Shown one piece after another: positions 1 to 10,321 of a stretch of 64,000 nucleotides of DNA. The position numbers were made by a program, and so were the translations under genes. The stretch's first letter is position 1; the number at the start of each line of letters is the position of its first letter. The DNA is from Tomocerus qinae (taxonomy: Eukaryota > Arthropoda > Collembola > Entomobryomorpha > Tomoceridae): assembly GCA_020055645.1 (NCBI GenBank), contig CM034546.1:130283875-130347874 (forward strand), read 5' to 3'. Below the pieces are notes generated by a model, which worked only from the letters and a program-made list of their open reading frames with translations, had not been told where the DNA came from and ran no database searches.

Positions 1-550
1 AAGATTGCTCAAATTCAAGTTCTTAAATCGTCATTTGCTTTACTTCTTGGTTTTTGCAGAACAACTCTCATTTAACTGTTCATAATATTAATTACTAACT
101 GCAACGTTGTTACTCCAGTCACACAAAATACATTCTGTATTCATGCTTATTAGTCCAGGTGTGGAGACCAATTTTTACAGTCCTGCTATTGCATGTGTAA
201 ATGAAGCGTGAACCTGGAAATGAAATTTCTAGGAAGTCAGTGAATCGACATGGTCAACGTGTTAAAAATTGCTTCCACATCATCACTAGAGTTAAATAGA
301 GAGCATGCATGAAGCTATTTCGAGTCAATAACCTGAATACGTGCAGCCAAAGGACGGGAAGACAAGTCTACAGTGGTCACCAATAAAATATGCAAATTGT
401 CCTATATTAGCCAAAAATTTATGAATACAGGTAAGTAATTAGGAGGAATCAAGATCTGAAAGTGGTATTTATAAATCATATATGGTAGCTTTATGTATGA
501 ATGTTATATGAATGCGTATGAAAATGATTGTCTGTGAGTATTTTTCAATC
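1..550. other. No gene seen
   Basis: AT-rich sequence upstream (plus-strand sense) of the secreted Ser-rich gene's poly(A) signal. I see no coding exon, RNA gene or clear repeat. Confidence 0.4.
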
Positions 551-557
551 TTTTATT
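551..557 (-). promoter_or_regulatory. Poly(A) signal of the secreted Ser-rich gene
   Basis: AATAAA on the minus strand, about 35 bases downstream of the stop codon at 592-594. Confidence 0.5.
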
Positions 558-591
558 GCTTTCGACTCATTATTAACAATTATGGAATAAT

Positions 592-1403
592 TTATCCTGG
601 GATGCCGTAGACAGGGGCGTGGTAAGCTGGTACACCATAAGGAGCAGCAGCCATAAGGAATTGACGTCCTCCCCTCTTTCCGTTTCCACGATGGACTGGG
701 CGACGGTGGCGTTCGTCAGATTCAGAGCTGGAGGAACTGCTGCTGCTGGAACTGGAGCTGGAGCTGGAACTGCTGGAGGAAGGAGGACTGTAGTGTCTGG
801 AGTGTCCGTGGTTTCTGCCACCTCCGAATCGTCTGCCCAATAAGTCCACTCGGAGACCACGTCCATGTTGGGAATCATGACCAAGGTTAAGATTGATAAG
901 ACCGCTCCTGCCTGAACCTGAACGTCTGCCATTGCCATGAGGCTGAAGTAATGGCTTAGGGCCGTACTCTGGGTTTTTGCGACCCAAGGAGGAACTGGAT
1001 CTACGTCCTTGCATTTGTTGTTGCTGGCGGGAGCTGCTACGCTTCTCAACGTTATCAGCCTCAGCCTCTTCAGCTACTTCAACCGGAGCGGCAGCAGCTG
1101 GGGCAGCACCAGGAGCTGCGGCAGCCGCATCAGCAGCGGGTGCTTCGCGTTTCACATCTGTAGACGCAGATCCTTCGGCAGCCGCCACAGCAGCTGCAAC
1201 TGCTTCGTTACCAGAAGCAACGTTGATAAGAGTGGCTGCAATAATAATAATTCAGATTAAATTCACATGTTATAATTTCCAGAGAATCTTCCGAATTATT
1301 TGCTATCTCAGAGAGACAATAATTCGGAAGATTCTTTGGCAAATCTCTGTAAATAAAATTTACCAATAACTGCCACGTAGGCTACGGAGATTAACAGCCT
1401 CAT
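592..1403 (-). CDS. Secreted Ala-rich / Arg-Ser / poly-Ser protein
   Basis: Two exons, 1364-1403 (start codon) and 592-1235 (stop TAA), joined in phase to give about 227 residues. The first ~20 residues (MRLLISVAYVAVIATL...) form a signal peptide that spans the splice. Next come an Ala/Pro-rich acidic stretch, a Gln/Arg/Ser segment, Gly/Arg-rich sequence, an uninterrupted run of Ser around residues 160-180, a basic Arg/Gly segment, and a Pro/Tyr/Gly tail (APYGVPAYHAPVYGIPG). I recognise no catalytic domain. The composition suggests an extracellular structural or cationic protein, for example cuticle-associated or a precursor, but the function is unknown. An AATAAA signal (TTTATT at 552-557) lies about 35 bases past the stop. 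GC-rich antisense frames over the coding exon are shadows. Confidence 0.7.
1279..1335. repeat. Intronic hairpin, 18-bp arms
   Basis: AGAATCTTCCGAATTATT and its exact complement AATAATTCGGAAGATTCT lie about 18 bases apart within the only intron of the secreted Ser-rich gene. It could be a tiny MITE remnant or an RNA hairpin in the pre-mRNA. Confidence 0.6.
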
Positions 1404-1684
1404 GATGACTGACAAGTGAAGACTAATATCCTTGGTTATGGAAACTTATTTCAATTCGACCAGTCACTTCAAGCTCCAGCTCTTGAATGTCTCTGATTCA
1501 GACTCTGACTTCAAAAGTCAAGAAGAAAATCGACAAGTCTACGTGGCAGCAATAAAAAACTATCAAAATCCATTATATCCTCACCTAAAATAAGTCAAAG
1601 GAAAATTTTTAATCGAATAAATGTAATTACATGCGAATTTTATTTTAATATGACTCAATAAATGTACCCCTGGGACCCTTATAT

Positions 1685-2421
1685 TTATTGGTGCACCCCA
1701 CGTAGTTTCAAAAATGGTTTCAATACAATATAAAACAAATTTACCTGAATTGCTTCGAAATTTAGTAAATTGTCATTTATGAAGTTATGGTCAAATTTTG
1801 AAACATTGAACCAGGAAGAGGAAGTTTTTAAGGCTTCTGGGTGAGCTAAAAATAGAAAGGTATCAATAAACTCTTCCGCATGCCATTGTCCTACCTGTAA
1901 TAAATATAGGTTCATTTCGAGGACATTGCTACCTGAAAATATTCCACTACCTTTTCCAGTGACTTTAAAAAAATCAAAACCACGTGCAAATTCTATGGAT
2001 TTATTTTTTTTGTAAAATGGATTATAATATGCGATTTTATTTAATATTTGGAAAAAGTAATTAGCAACAGAAAGCTTTCCTTGTATGGCTAACGCTGAAA
2101 ATATTATACCAGCCTCCACGTAATTGGCACATAGTGACATATATGCACTCTAGATGTTTCTCCAGTCCGAATTTCATTTTACTTTGAATTTTCCCTTGGA
2201 TTTGATGCTTTTATGATCTGCTATGAATTTAAACGATGCCAATCATCTTTAATGCAATGACGGAAATTAACTTTATTTATTAATGATACAGATTTTTTGT
2301 GGCAAGAGCCTCCGATAGCATCTTTCACGCTCCAAATTATTATTTTATTATTTACCCACATCCATACCAATAAGTGTGTCATCCAAAATAGTACAATTTG
2401 TTGGCATTCTAGCAGAGACAT
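1685..2421 (-). other. Possible coding exons, unassigned
   Basis: Two minus-strand open stretches, 1685-2140 and 2221-2421. The first holds several plausible 3' splice sites (reading ...TTACAG before a segment translating VGQWHAEEFIDTF) and a donor GTAAAT near 1742. An exon of about 50 codons ending LLNFEAIQ is therefore possible. I find no recognisable family, no start with a signal peptide and no consistent exon chain. It may be a decayed gene. Confidence 0.2.
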
Positions 2422-2607
2422 AATTAAGGTACTTAAATGCGACTAATTGCGAAAGATACGACTAACATTTAGGTATTAAATAATATGGTAATGCATTCAA
2501 ATCCACATTAACATCAGTTGTATAAATAACATGTTTTATTACTATCATGCATTATTGGCCCTGAAATACAAAATAGATGTTATTTATTTAAGTTTGTTTC
2601 TTCAAGT

Positions 2608-2902
2608 CTATCTTGTATCAGTTTCTTCGGGTGCTGTAAAGTAACCGCATTCAGGAGTCGGCAACCAGCATTTAACTTCAGAACCTGCTAAAATATATTT
2701 GTCTCAAAATTAGAATTGGTCTTTCGTAGTTGCTAGTTGTGTATAAATAACAAATATAAACATTGTTAATGGTTATTATGAAAATTACATGTAGATAGAT
2801 ACCTTTTGGTAGAACTAAGGCATCAGATTTCAATACGAAGAAAAATAACAGGTAAACCACAACCATCAGAAAATGTTGCATTTTGAATCCAGCAGGTGAC
2901 AT
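2608..2902 (-). CDS. Small secreted peptide with a two-cysteine loop
   Basis: Two exons, 2803-2902 and 2608-2684, with stop TAG. They give about 58 residues from the first ATG, or about 51 from the internal ATG (MQHFLMVVVYLLFFFV...), which starts a strong signal peptide. After likely cleavage near LKSDA, the short mature part contains K-CWLPTPEC-GYF followed by an acidic tail ending ETDTR. Two Cys six residues apart could form a disulphide loop, as in several arthropod neuropeptides, but it matches no family I can name. The 3' splice site is a tandem TAG-CAG, so both acceptors keep frame and would add or omit one Ala. It could be a peptide hormone, an effector or a defence peptide. Confidence 0.5.
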
Positions 2903-3607
2903 TATTTCAGAAAATAAATTGAGCAGTAAAATTTTTTAAACGTAACAGATTTAATTCTACATAAATATCAGGTGTACGTACTGGCAAGTAATTGGTGACT
3001 GTGCAGAGTGGACCAATAAGCAGTTCCAAATGATAATTACTTTCGCATTACTTTTAGTTAGTTAATCAGTCATTAACTATGGTTAATCTTATCTCTCACT
3101 GTCGGTGCACAGCAAAATACAAGAACAGACAACCTAAACTTGATTTCACATTCAACTCATTACATTTCTTCATACGTAGATAAATTTATGAACTTCTAAG
3201 ACAACTAAGTTCCACTCCTACAATTTAAATACACTAAGTACTAGTAAATACTAGTCTACATACTACATACTATTTCTACCATATCCAAAAACATTTGTCT
3301 AAATAGTATTTTGCAGTATGCAGCTTGTTGTGACAATTTTTTTACCACTACAGTTGACAGTAAATTGTCCAAACTCTACGTTTTTTTAAAGCAGTCCTTT
3401 TCATTACCTTTTTTGGTGTAGCAGAGTGCCCCATTTACTACCACTTTACATGTAAATAGGGTAAAAATTCTATTTTAAAAAAAGTAGTACATTTTACCTT
3501 TTTTGTAAAAAAGGAGTACCTTTTTTGTTCCCTGCTTATATTGTACACGTGTCTCATAATTGGCCACAGCAAGATATTCGGTACTGTCATTTGTAATAGA
3601 TTTGCAT
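2903..3607. other. Intergenic, no gene
   Basis: Between the small peptide gene and the chemoreceptor. Apart from the MITE copy at about 3340-3534, I see only AT-rich unique sequence. Confidence 0.4.
3340..3534. repeat. hAT-like MITE copy (CAGGGAAC terminus)
   Basis: The right end reads ...TTTTTTGTTCCCTG, the inverted form of the CAGGGAACAAAAAAG terminus seen at 63880. The internal block from about 3388 (AAAGCAGTCCTTTT... to ...CCCCATTTACT) recurs at about 63935-64000. Ends starting with CAGGG suit the hAT superfamily. The left end is not resolved. Confidence 0.5.
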
Positions 3608-6600
3608 TTATTTAACTGAGAGTAGGAGAGTGACTGTATTGTCAAGGACTATGCTTAGATAGGTCAAAATTGTGCTTCTTTTAAAGGGGTATAAGGAGCC
3701 AGCTTGAATGTGTAATGGTCGCATGGAAGCAAGGATCTTCTTGGTTGTTCTATAATTTCCTTGGCTCTTCCAGTTATTTTTGAAGTATTCTGAATTTATT
3801 GAGACTTTGGATGATTGAGGGATGAGAGAGAGTTCGATGATGAAGACAAAGCAGATCATTACTGGAATGAAAGTGTAGAGCGGCATCTTGAAGTCATCAT
3901 ACATCTTAATTGCTGCTAAATTGAGAGCGATGTGCAAAGTTCCTCCTATGGAGATGAATGCCGGGATAATCAATGAAATGTGGGCATTGCCAATGTAGTT
4001 GAAGATTAGAAGGATCCGATACATTCTAATGGCCTTCAACAAAAAATATGTCTCCTTCAGAAGATTTTTCTTGTGGATTTTCTCCCACTTTTGCTTGGGC
4101 GTCGTAGTAGAATTCGGTAGAATCCTTAGAGCTTGAATTATTGTGTAAGTGTACAGCACTCCAAATATAAGATAAAGCTCAATAGGCTGGAGGACCATTA
4201 CAGTCTGAAGTGAATAACAAAGCGATGCAATCAATTTTACAATGAGATGATTTTCATTGCCTGGAATTAAGTGACGAAATAAGTTACTCAAAAAATGAGA
4301 ATCTATTAAAAACGGAGAGATGAACAATATTAATCCAATGACAGCAGGGAAATACAAAGACGCCATGAGAAAATATCCGATGAAGTCAAACTTGTGGTGG
4401 GCTCGATTTTGCTGAGGGAATTTACCTAATTGTAAAAAGAAATCAAGTAAATATGAATGCTTTTCAAAGGTGTCCGGATATAAGTGCCAGAGTAGAAGTG
4501 CCAATTGGCACTCTTTATGTCCAAAAGTGCCAAAAACTTAAGTACCAAAGCATTTAATGCCAAAATCCCAAACGTTAGCATTGGATGATCTATGGTTAAA
4601 TATTTATAGTTTCCAGCAATTCTATTTGTAGTTTGTAGTAGATCGCAGATTAAAAAACTTGGGTGGATCTAAGACTTGTGTAAATTTGAATAACTTCCTA
4701 ACTCGGGGAACAAATATCTTTTAACATTGCTGTTTACCATTTGCCATGCTCCGCGTACTTGAAAAGAAACTTATATAGATGTTCTTATATAACAATGGGC
4801 AGTACGTATTCTAATTAGAGGATTTAGGAGGGGCAGTATTCTAAATGCGTGATTTATCTGTCACATCTGCGATATTAACCATATGGAAAAACGATTGGTG
4901 GAGGAATATTGTTTTTCCATGGATATTAACAGGAAATTGGAGGCAGTGTGAGAAGGATCCTAATCACCCGGCACCCTCATTAATATCACGGCTCTAATAT
5001 TCTGATTCACCTCCAAACCCCCACGGAATGTTACTCTAGGAATCGGTCATTCTACACAGTGTACAAAATACCATTTACCACTTACCAGTGGTAAGTGGTT
5101 TTTAATGGTATTTAACGTTAAATACCACTACCTAAACAGTAGTGGTAAGTGGTATAAATGGTAAAAATGGTAGAAAATAGTTTCATTTAAATTTTGTGTT
5201 TGAATTTTGAATAAAATTCCGTGCCAAATTATGAAATAGCTTAGCAGATGACCATTGTTGTCACAAATTGATAAGTGCTCAACAATCAGAATTGGATTCA
5301 CTAATAGCCGTTATTTGCCTATTGAGAAATTAATTGCAATTAAATTAGCATCAATTTTAAATGGGCGATACCAAATACAATCTTTCTTCATTTTTTTATA
5401 ACTTTTGGTGTACAATCAAATAAATATGATTAAATTAATTGATTAAGGGGCTAATTGGAAATATTTCATAGAAAATAAAGTTTTAAACCTTATATTTTAG
5501 GAATTCTACTGTATCTGTACTCAGCTGTCTAATCAATCACTAAAATTTACCATTTTTACCATTAAGTGCATTTTTACCACTGTGATGGTAAAAAAGCCTA
5601 AAAAGTGGTAAATTTTGTACACTGATTCTACAGTCAGTCTTCGTCGAACTGTGTGATTGTGTTTCCGTGCGAGTCGCGGAGGGACTATTGGGTCAAGTCT
5701 TGGTCTGGAATATTCTGTGTCTGGTAACTTAGAGCAAATCAGATCGAGTCATATTTCAGTTAATAATAAACTTGTGCCCAAATCCTATCATTCTCTCATG
5801 CAGTCATTTCCCCACATTCCGATCATAATCCTGGCATTAAAGGTGTACTGAGTTAAAAACCAGTAGTAGAGAAAGGGACATTCTTTCAATTTTAGTCTAA
5901 TAGCTAAAACCCGGTCATTTCATCCTCATAGCAGAGGCAGCCTGAAACACGAAGTATGCTTATCCTATTAAAGTAATTATAATGTTCGTCAGATTGTAAA
6001 TTGATTGTAAAAAAGTAAATCGTGAATTGTATTTTTGTAATTGTAAATTGTGGCATAATATAAGTATTTTTGATTTCGGACATTAAATTGTACCAAAAAC
6101 TGGATGATTTCATTGAATTACGGTTTCAATTTCTGTGTTTTTGAGTTTTAACTAATTAAGACGATATATAATAAGATAACAGGATCAATATTTTAGAATT
6201 TTTATATTTACTACATTTCACGTATAAATGAAATTCTTTATTGAGACTCACGTCGAAATTCGGTGTCCACTTCTAGAACGCAATTGTAGGTGAAAACGGT
6301 TGTCTGTAAACATTTATTGGCCGAATAGTTAAAAACGAGAGGAAGAACAGTGACGAGAGCTATGAAAACTAAGATGCTTTTTTCAGGAATTGTGAGTTGA
6401 GATTCCTTATGGACGAAAGATATCGTCAGAGTTATCATGGCATAAAACCAATTGAAAAAAACTGCCAGCGTTCCAATCCGCCAAATAAAAAGTCTTGGAC
6501 GGGAATTGTTCAACTCGATTTTCTTGGTTTTTTCATTGTAACTAAAAGGACCGAGTTTAATTTTTTCGCAAATTTTGAAATAAGTGATCAATGCTTTCCG

Positions 6601-6618
6601 CATTAAAATTGTACTCAT
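3608..6618 (-). CDS. 7TM chemoreceptor, gustatory-receptor type (intact)
   Basis: Two exons, 6252-6618 (ATG) and 3608-4425, phase 1, giving 394 residues, a normal length for arthropod gustatory receptors. The protein has several long hydrophobic helices (e.g. FIGYFLMASLYFPAVIGLIL, YTFIPVMICFVFIIELSLI). Its C-terminus, KRSTILTYLSIVLD, resembles the Gr signature TY-x5-QF with QF replaced. Two close paralogues lie downstream on the plus strand (8081-9423 and 10322-12930), sharing MST-L starts, the KLGPFSYNEKT motif and the same intron phase. The 1.8-kb intron contains a complete 568-bp hAT-type MITE. It is probably a ligand-gated channel subunit in sensory neurons. This is the only one of the three with an unbroken frame. 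Confidence 0.7.
5057..5624. mobile_element. hAT-type MITE, complete, with 8-bp TSD
   Basis: Terminal inverted repeats begin CAGTGTACAAAAT and end ATTTTGTACACTG. Perfect 8-bp flanking duplications ATTCTACA occur at 5049-5056 and 5625-5632. The arms are built from repeated TACCACTTACC / GGTAAGTGG motifs with an internal palindrome (TATTTAACGTTAAATA). There is no coding capacity. It sits in the receptor intron. A truncated inverted copy lies at about 61640-61946. Confidence 0.85.
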
Positions 6619-8080
6619 GTTGCAAAATGTTTGATATACTTTTGTACAAGACCACTCCTAATAAAATTTGGTTAAAAGACTATTTTTTTTGATTTCGCCA
6701 AGTTGCTTTAGACAACCAATCTTTGAGAGTTTCTGAAAAAATTAAATTGCTTTTAAAACGATTGTTTTTTTAGGAACTGTAGCTTGCAGACACATACATA
6801 CTAGTTTAAATGAGCGGGTGAGCGAGCTTGGTCTTTAATAACATTAAGCGAGCCAAACCAAGCCAGACCCAATACTTACAAGAAAAATGGCTTAAAGCTT
6901 ATTACTTTTATTGACGCCAGTAATTTAGTACATTAAACGATACTCCCAATTGTTTTGGATTTCTAACACCTAGCATTTATACGTACTTATTGAAAGCTGT
7001 TTTGATTGTACTCTCGATAATAACAGTCTGTTAGGCAACAAATTGCTTCAATTGGTGATATAAAACACATTCATACCGGGACCTAGATTTTAAATTGCTG
7101 CATAATTTCTTTGTTTTTCTAGCTTTTGAGATTTTAATTTTTAGCTTGAATATGGATAGAATAGCATTGATATATAGATTATCCAACACATATTTAAAAT
7201 TTGTATATTTTATGTTTTATATAGCCAAGCTGTTTGCGCTCCAATCGTCCCTGTTTAATAATCGCACCTAATTTAGTCGACTTCTATCCCTATAATTTGC
7301 CTTAGTATCTAATTTGAACACCGTATTTGACAAAATGCAAATGCGACTGAATTTTTGAAAGCATTTATTGATGCCTAATACTTTTCTATTGATGATATCA
7401 TATTTTAATGCTAACAACGGATACAATTCGTCCAACAAACTGCTTGTAGTACACGTCCAACTTATAAAATTTACCTAAAAACAAAATATGGGCTTTGTAA
7501 GCTATTCATGGAAATACTTTGATCATAAATGAATTAAAAATATTTACCCGAAAAATTTAAAAAATTGTCGAAAAATAGACAGGACTATTAGTACTACTAC
7601 ATTTGTGTTTTAAAAACAATAAGACTCTATAAAGTGTGCAGTATCTAATTTAATGCATCCTAAGTGTTAGATATATCCGAAGCTAAATCCAAAAACAGCA
7701 AATAAAAAAACAAAGCTATGTGTTAGTGGATAGAAATTCACAGCCTATGTTTTGCAGTTGTTTTAAGCATTGTGAATCGTTATAATAATATGTCTGTTTC
7801 CCAGATTGTCTATAGATAGTGAGACATGAGACAGGCGTTTACAATAGGACCTACATAGTAATAGGGACAACCAAACAGAATGATATATCCAAATTGTAGA
7901 TAGACAACAAAGGATTTAAAAATTCATCAAATTTTGCTACATGGAACTTACCATGAACATCACTCTTTATTCTGCCTGACTTAAAGCAACTCCCGGATTC
8001 TACAGAGAAGAAGTCAACCTATTGGTTATTTTAAGTAGCTTTTTTGTTTAATTATTAAATTGCTAAAGTATATTGCTACA
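6619..8080. other. Intergenic between divergent receptors, nothing seen
   Basis: About 1.46 kb of AT-rich sequence separating the heads of two divergently transcribed receptor genes. It should contain both promoters, but I cannot point to a specific element. Confidence 0.4.
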
Positions 8081-9423
8081 ATGAGTACAGATTTAATGCG
8101 AGAAACTTTGATCAGATACTTTAAAATTTGTGACAAATTAAAACTCGGTCCTTTTAGCTACAATGAGAAGACAATGAAAATAGAATTGAACAACTCTCGT
8201 CCCCGATTAATAGTTTGGAGGATTGGAACATTAGCTGTTCTATTCGATTGGTTCTATGCCATTTTCACCCTTTTTGTGTCGTTGACCCTGGAGAAATCTC
8301 AATTCACTACATTTGAACAAAGCATTATGTGTTGCATTACATGTGAATTACATGTGCATTACATGTGAACAAAGCATTACATCTTGCTGACGGGTACCCT
8401 TCCTATTGTCTTCAACTATTCCGCCAATAAATGCTTACAGACGTCAGTCTTCACTTACAATTGTGTCGTACGAGTGGATGAACAATTGAGACGTAAAAAC
8501 AGATTTTGAATTATTTCTATTTTTTATTTAATGGTTAAAATCCTTCCCGAATTTATTCCATTCAAAATTTATTAAAATAAATTATTTTAAGGGTATTTCT
8601 ATTAAATCCAGGTGATTCTCATTGGAAAATGGAGACTGTCCGAGATAAAGTTGATTTGATTGGATATTTTCTCCTAGCTTCCTTATATTTTTCATGTTTT
8701 ATTGTATTATTGTTTCTTGTCTCTCCATATGTGACAGAAAGGCATTTATTTTCTTATGCATTACGTTATTTGATACCAAGCTATGAGAATCATATATTTG
8801 TAAAATTGTTTTTCTCCTTGTACTATTTCCAATTTGTAGTGACAACCCTTCAAGCTATTGAGCTTTATCTCATATTAGGAGTAGTGTACATTTATGCAAT
8901 GAACCAAGCTCTCCGATTTCTATCTAATATCCCGAAAAATATAAAATACAACACGAAATACAACAGAAAGCAGTTGGAGGCCAATTTTCTGACAAAAGCC
9001 ATCAGAATGTACCGCATTATGCAAGTAAATAACGGCATAGTGAATATCCACATCGCATTGATAGTCCCTATCTACATAATCGTTGGAGGTATCATTCATA
9101 TCGCTCTCAATGTTGCAGCAATTAGGATGTACGATGATTTCAAGATGTCGACCTACGCAATCATCCCTGTGACCATTTGCTTTGTTTTCATCATCGAACT
9201 CTCCCTAATCCCCGAAGCATCAAAAATATCGAGATATTCTGAAGAATTCAAAACTTTTTGGAAGAACAAAGGAGTCCCTAGAAAATTTACAAAGATCTTA
9301 GTTTCCTTGCGTCCATTGCGCCTCCAAGCTGGCTCCCTATACCACTTCAAACGAAGCACAATCTTAACATACTTTGATATCATTTTAGATTATACCGTTA
9401 CTCTCCTTTTGTCCTCTAAATAA
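8081..9423 (+). pseudogene. 7TM chemoreceptor, gustatory-receptor type, with in-frame stop
   Basis: Exons 8081-8492 and 8612-9423, phase 1, paralogous to the receptor at 3608-6618. Exon 1 is 45 bases longer than its paralogue because of an expansion of the motif ATTACATGTG at about 8333-8380. The expansion keeps frame overall but contains TGA at 8366-8368. The reading frame continues normally after it (...LLTGTLPIVFNYSANKC). Exon 2 is intact and ends RSTILTYFDIILD. As read, the product would stop after ~95 residues, before most helices. Recent loss of function, a polymorphic null or an assembly error are all possible. Confidence 0.65.
8327..8382 (+). repeat. ATTACATGTG micro-expansion in receptor exon
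   Basis: Imperfect tandem copies of ATTACATGTG, flanked by two copies of GAACAAAGCATTA (8315-8327 and 8367-8379). It introduces TGA into the receptor frame. Confidence 0.7.
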
Positions 9424-10233
9424 ATATCTAATATTCAGAATCAAAACTTCATTCTTTGTCCTAGCACAGCTGCATGACACAAGATATACTAATACACTGA
9501 TCCAGTAGCATCGGACTTTAATCGAATTTCTTTTACCTTCTGTCATTGGGCAGGTCTTCTGTCATTGAGGTGGAAAAATATGCTAATTTTGTACAATTGA
9601 CATTTTTCCTTGGGACCTCAAGGCATTGCTAAACTGATAGCAACGATAGTTGCCGAGGTTGCAAGGATTACCCCGTTGCAATTCTTTAACGTTCGATCTA
9701 CTACTGGGAAAACCTAATGACGCAGTAGGAGGGGGTCACATTGAGCATTTGTAAAATTTATGAAATTAAAGTACATGTAAAAATACCAAATTATCTTAAA
9801 TTACTAACTCGATATAATACAGGAAGTCTGAATTAACTTCTTGTACTAAAAATGAAATACAAAGGTATAAGATAATGGAGGACTTCCGAAACTAATTTAT
9901 GTGCATTGATTTACCTTCCTTAAATAAACTTGAAACACTATTTCATAAGGTGCATGCAGGTATATTAGTATAATTTGGAACGACAAACACGACAATGACA
10001 GTGGAAGGTGAAAGTTTTTAAGATTCAAGTATGGAGCAATTCAATAATTGCATATGAGAGTATATATAGACACATTTCCGCCTTTTGATTTCTTCCAACT
10101 AGTAATATAATGTAGAAATTCCACTGTAACTGCAGCATTTAGCATGAAATTGCAAAAATGTTTTGGAATAATAAAGTCTAGCTTATTATGTAGGCGTAAC
10201 AAAACCTAAAAACTAATGACTGTTACCGATGAG
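9424..10233. other. Intergenic, nothing seen
   Basis: AT-rich spacer between two tandem receptor genes, with no coding exon or recognisable repeat. Confidence 0.4.
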
Positions 10234-10261
10234 TATAAAATAGCTCTGGCAGTTTTCATTC
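10234..10261 (+). promoter_or_regulatory. Candidate TATA box and initiator
   Basis: TATAAAA at 10234-10240 followed 15-20 bases later by TCATTC, about 60-80 bases before the receptor ATG at 10322. Spacing is a little short for a classical core promoter. Confidence 0.3.
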
Positions 10262-10321
10262 TGGAACGAAATAAACTTTCAGTGCAGTGTCCCGTTGGCT
10301 ATAGACAACAGAAGGATCAAA

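Noticed and set aside
573..1369. Several antisense open frames over the Ala/Ser-rich exon
   Set aside because: Shadows of the biased codon composition of the minus-strand gene, which has a signal peptide, clean splice and poly(A) signal.
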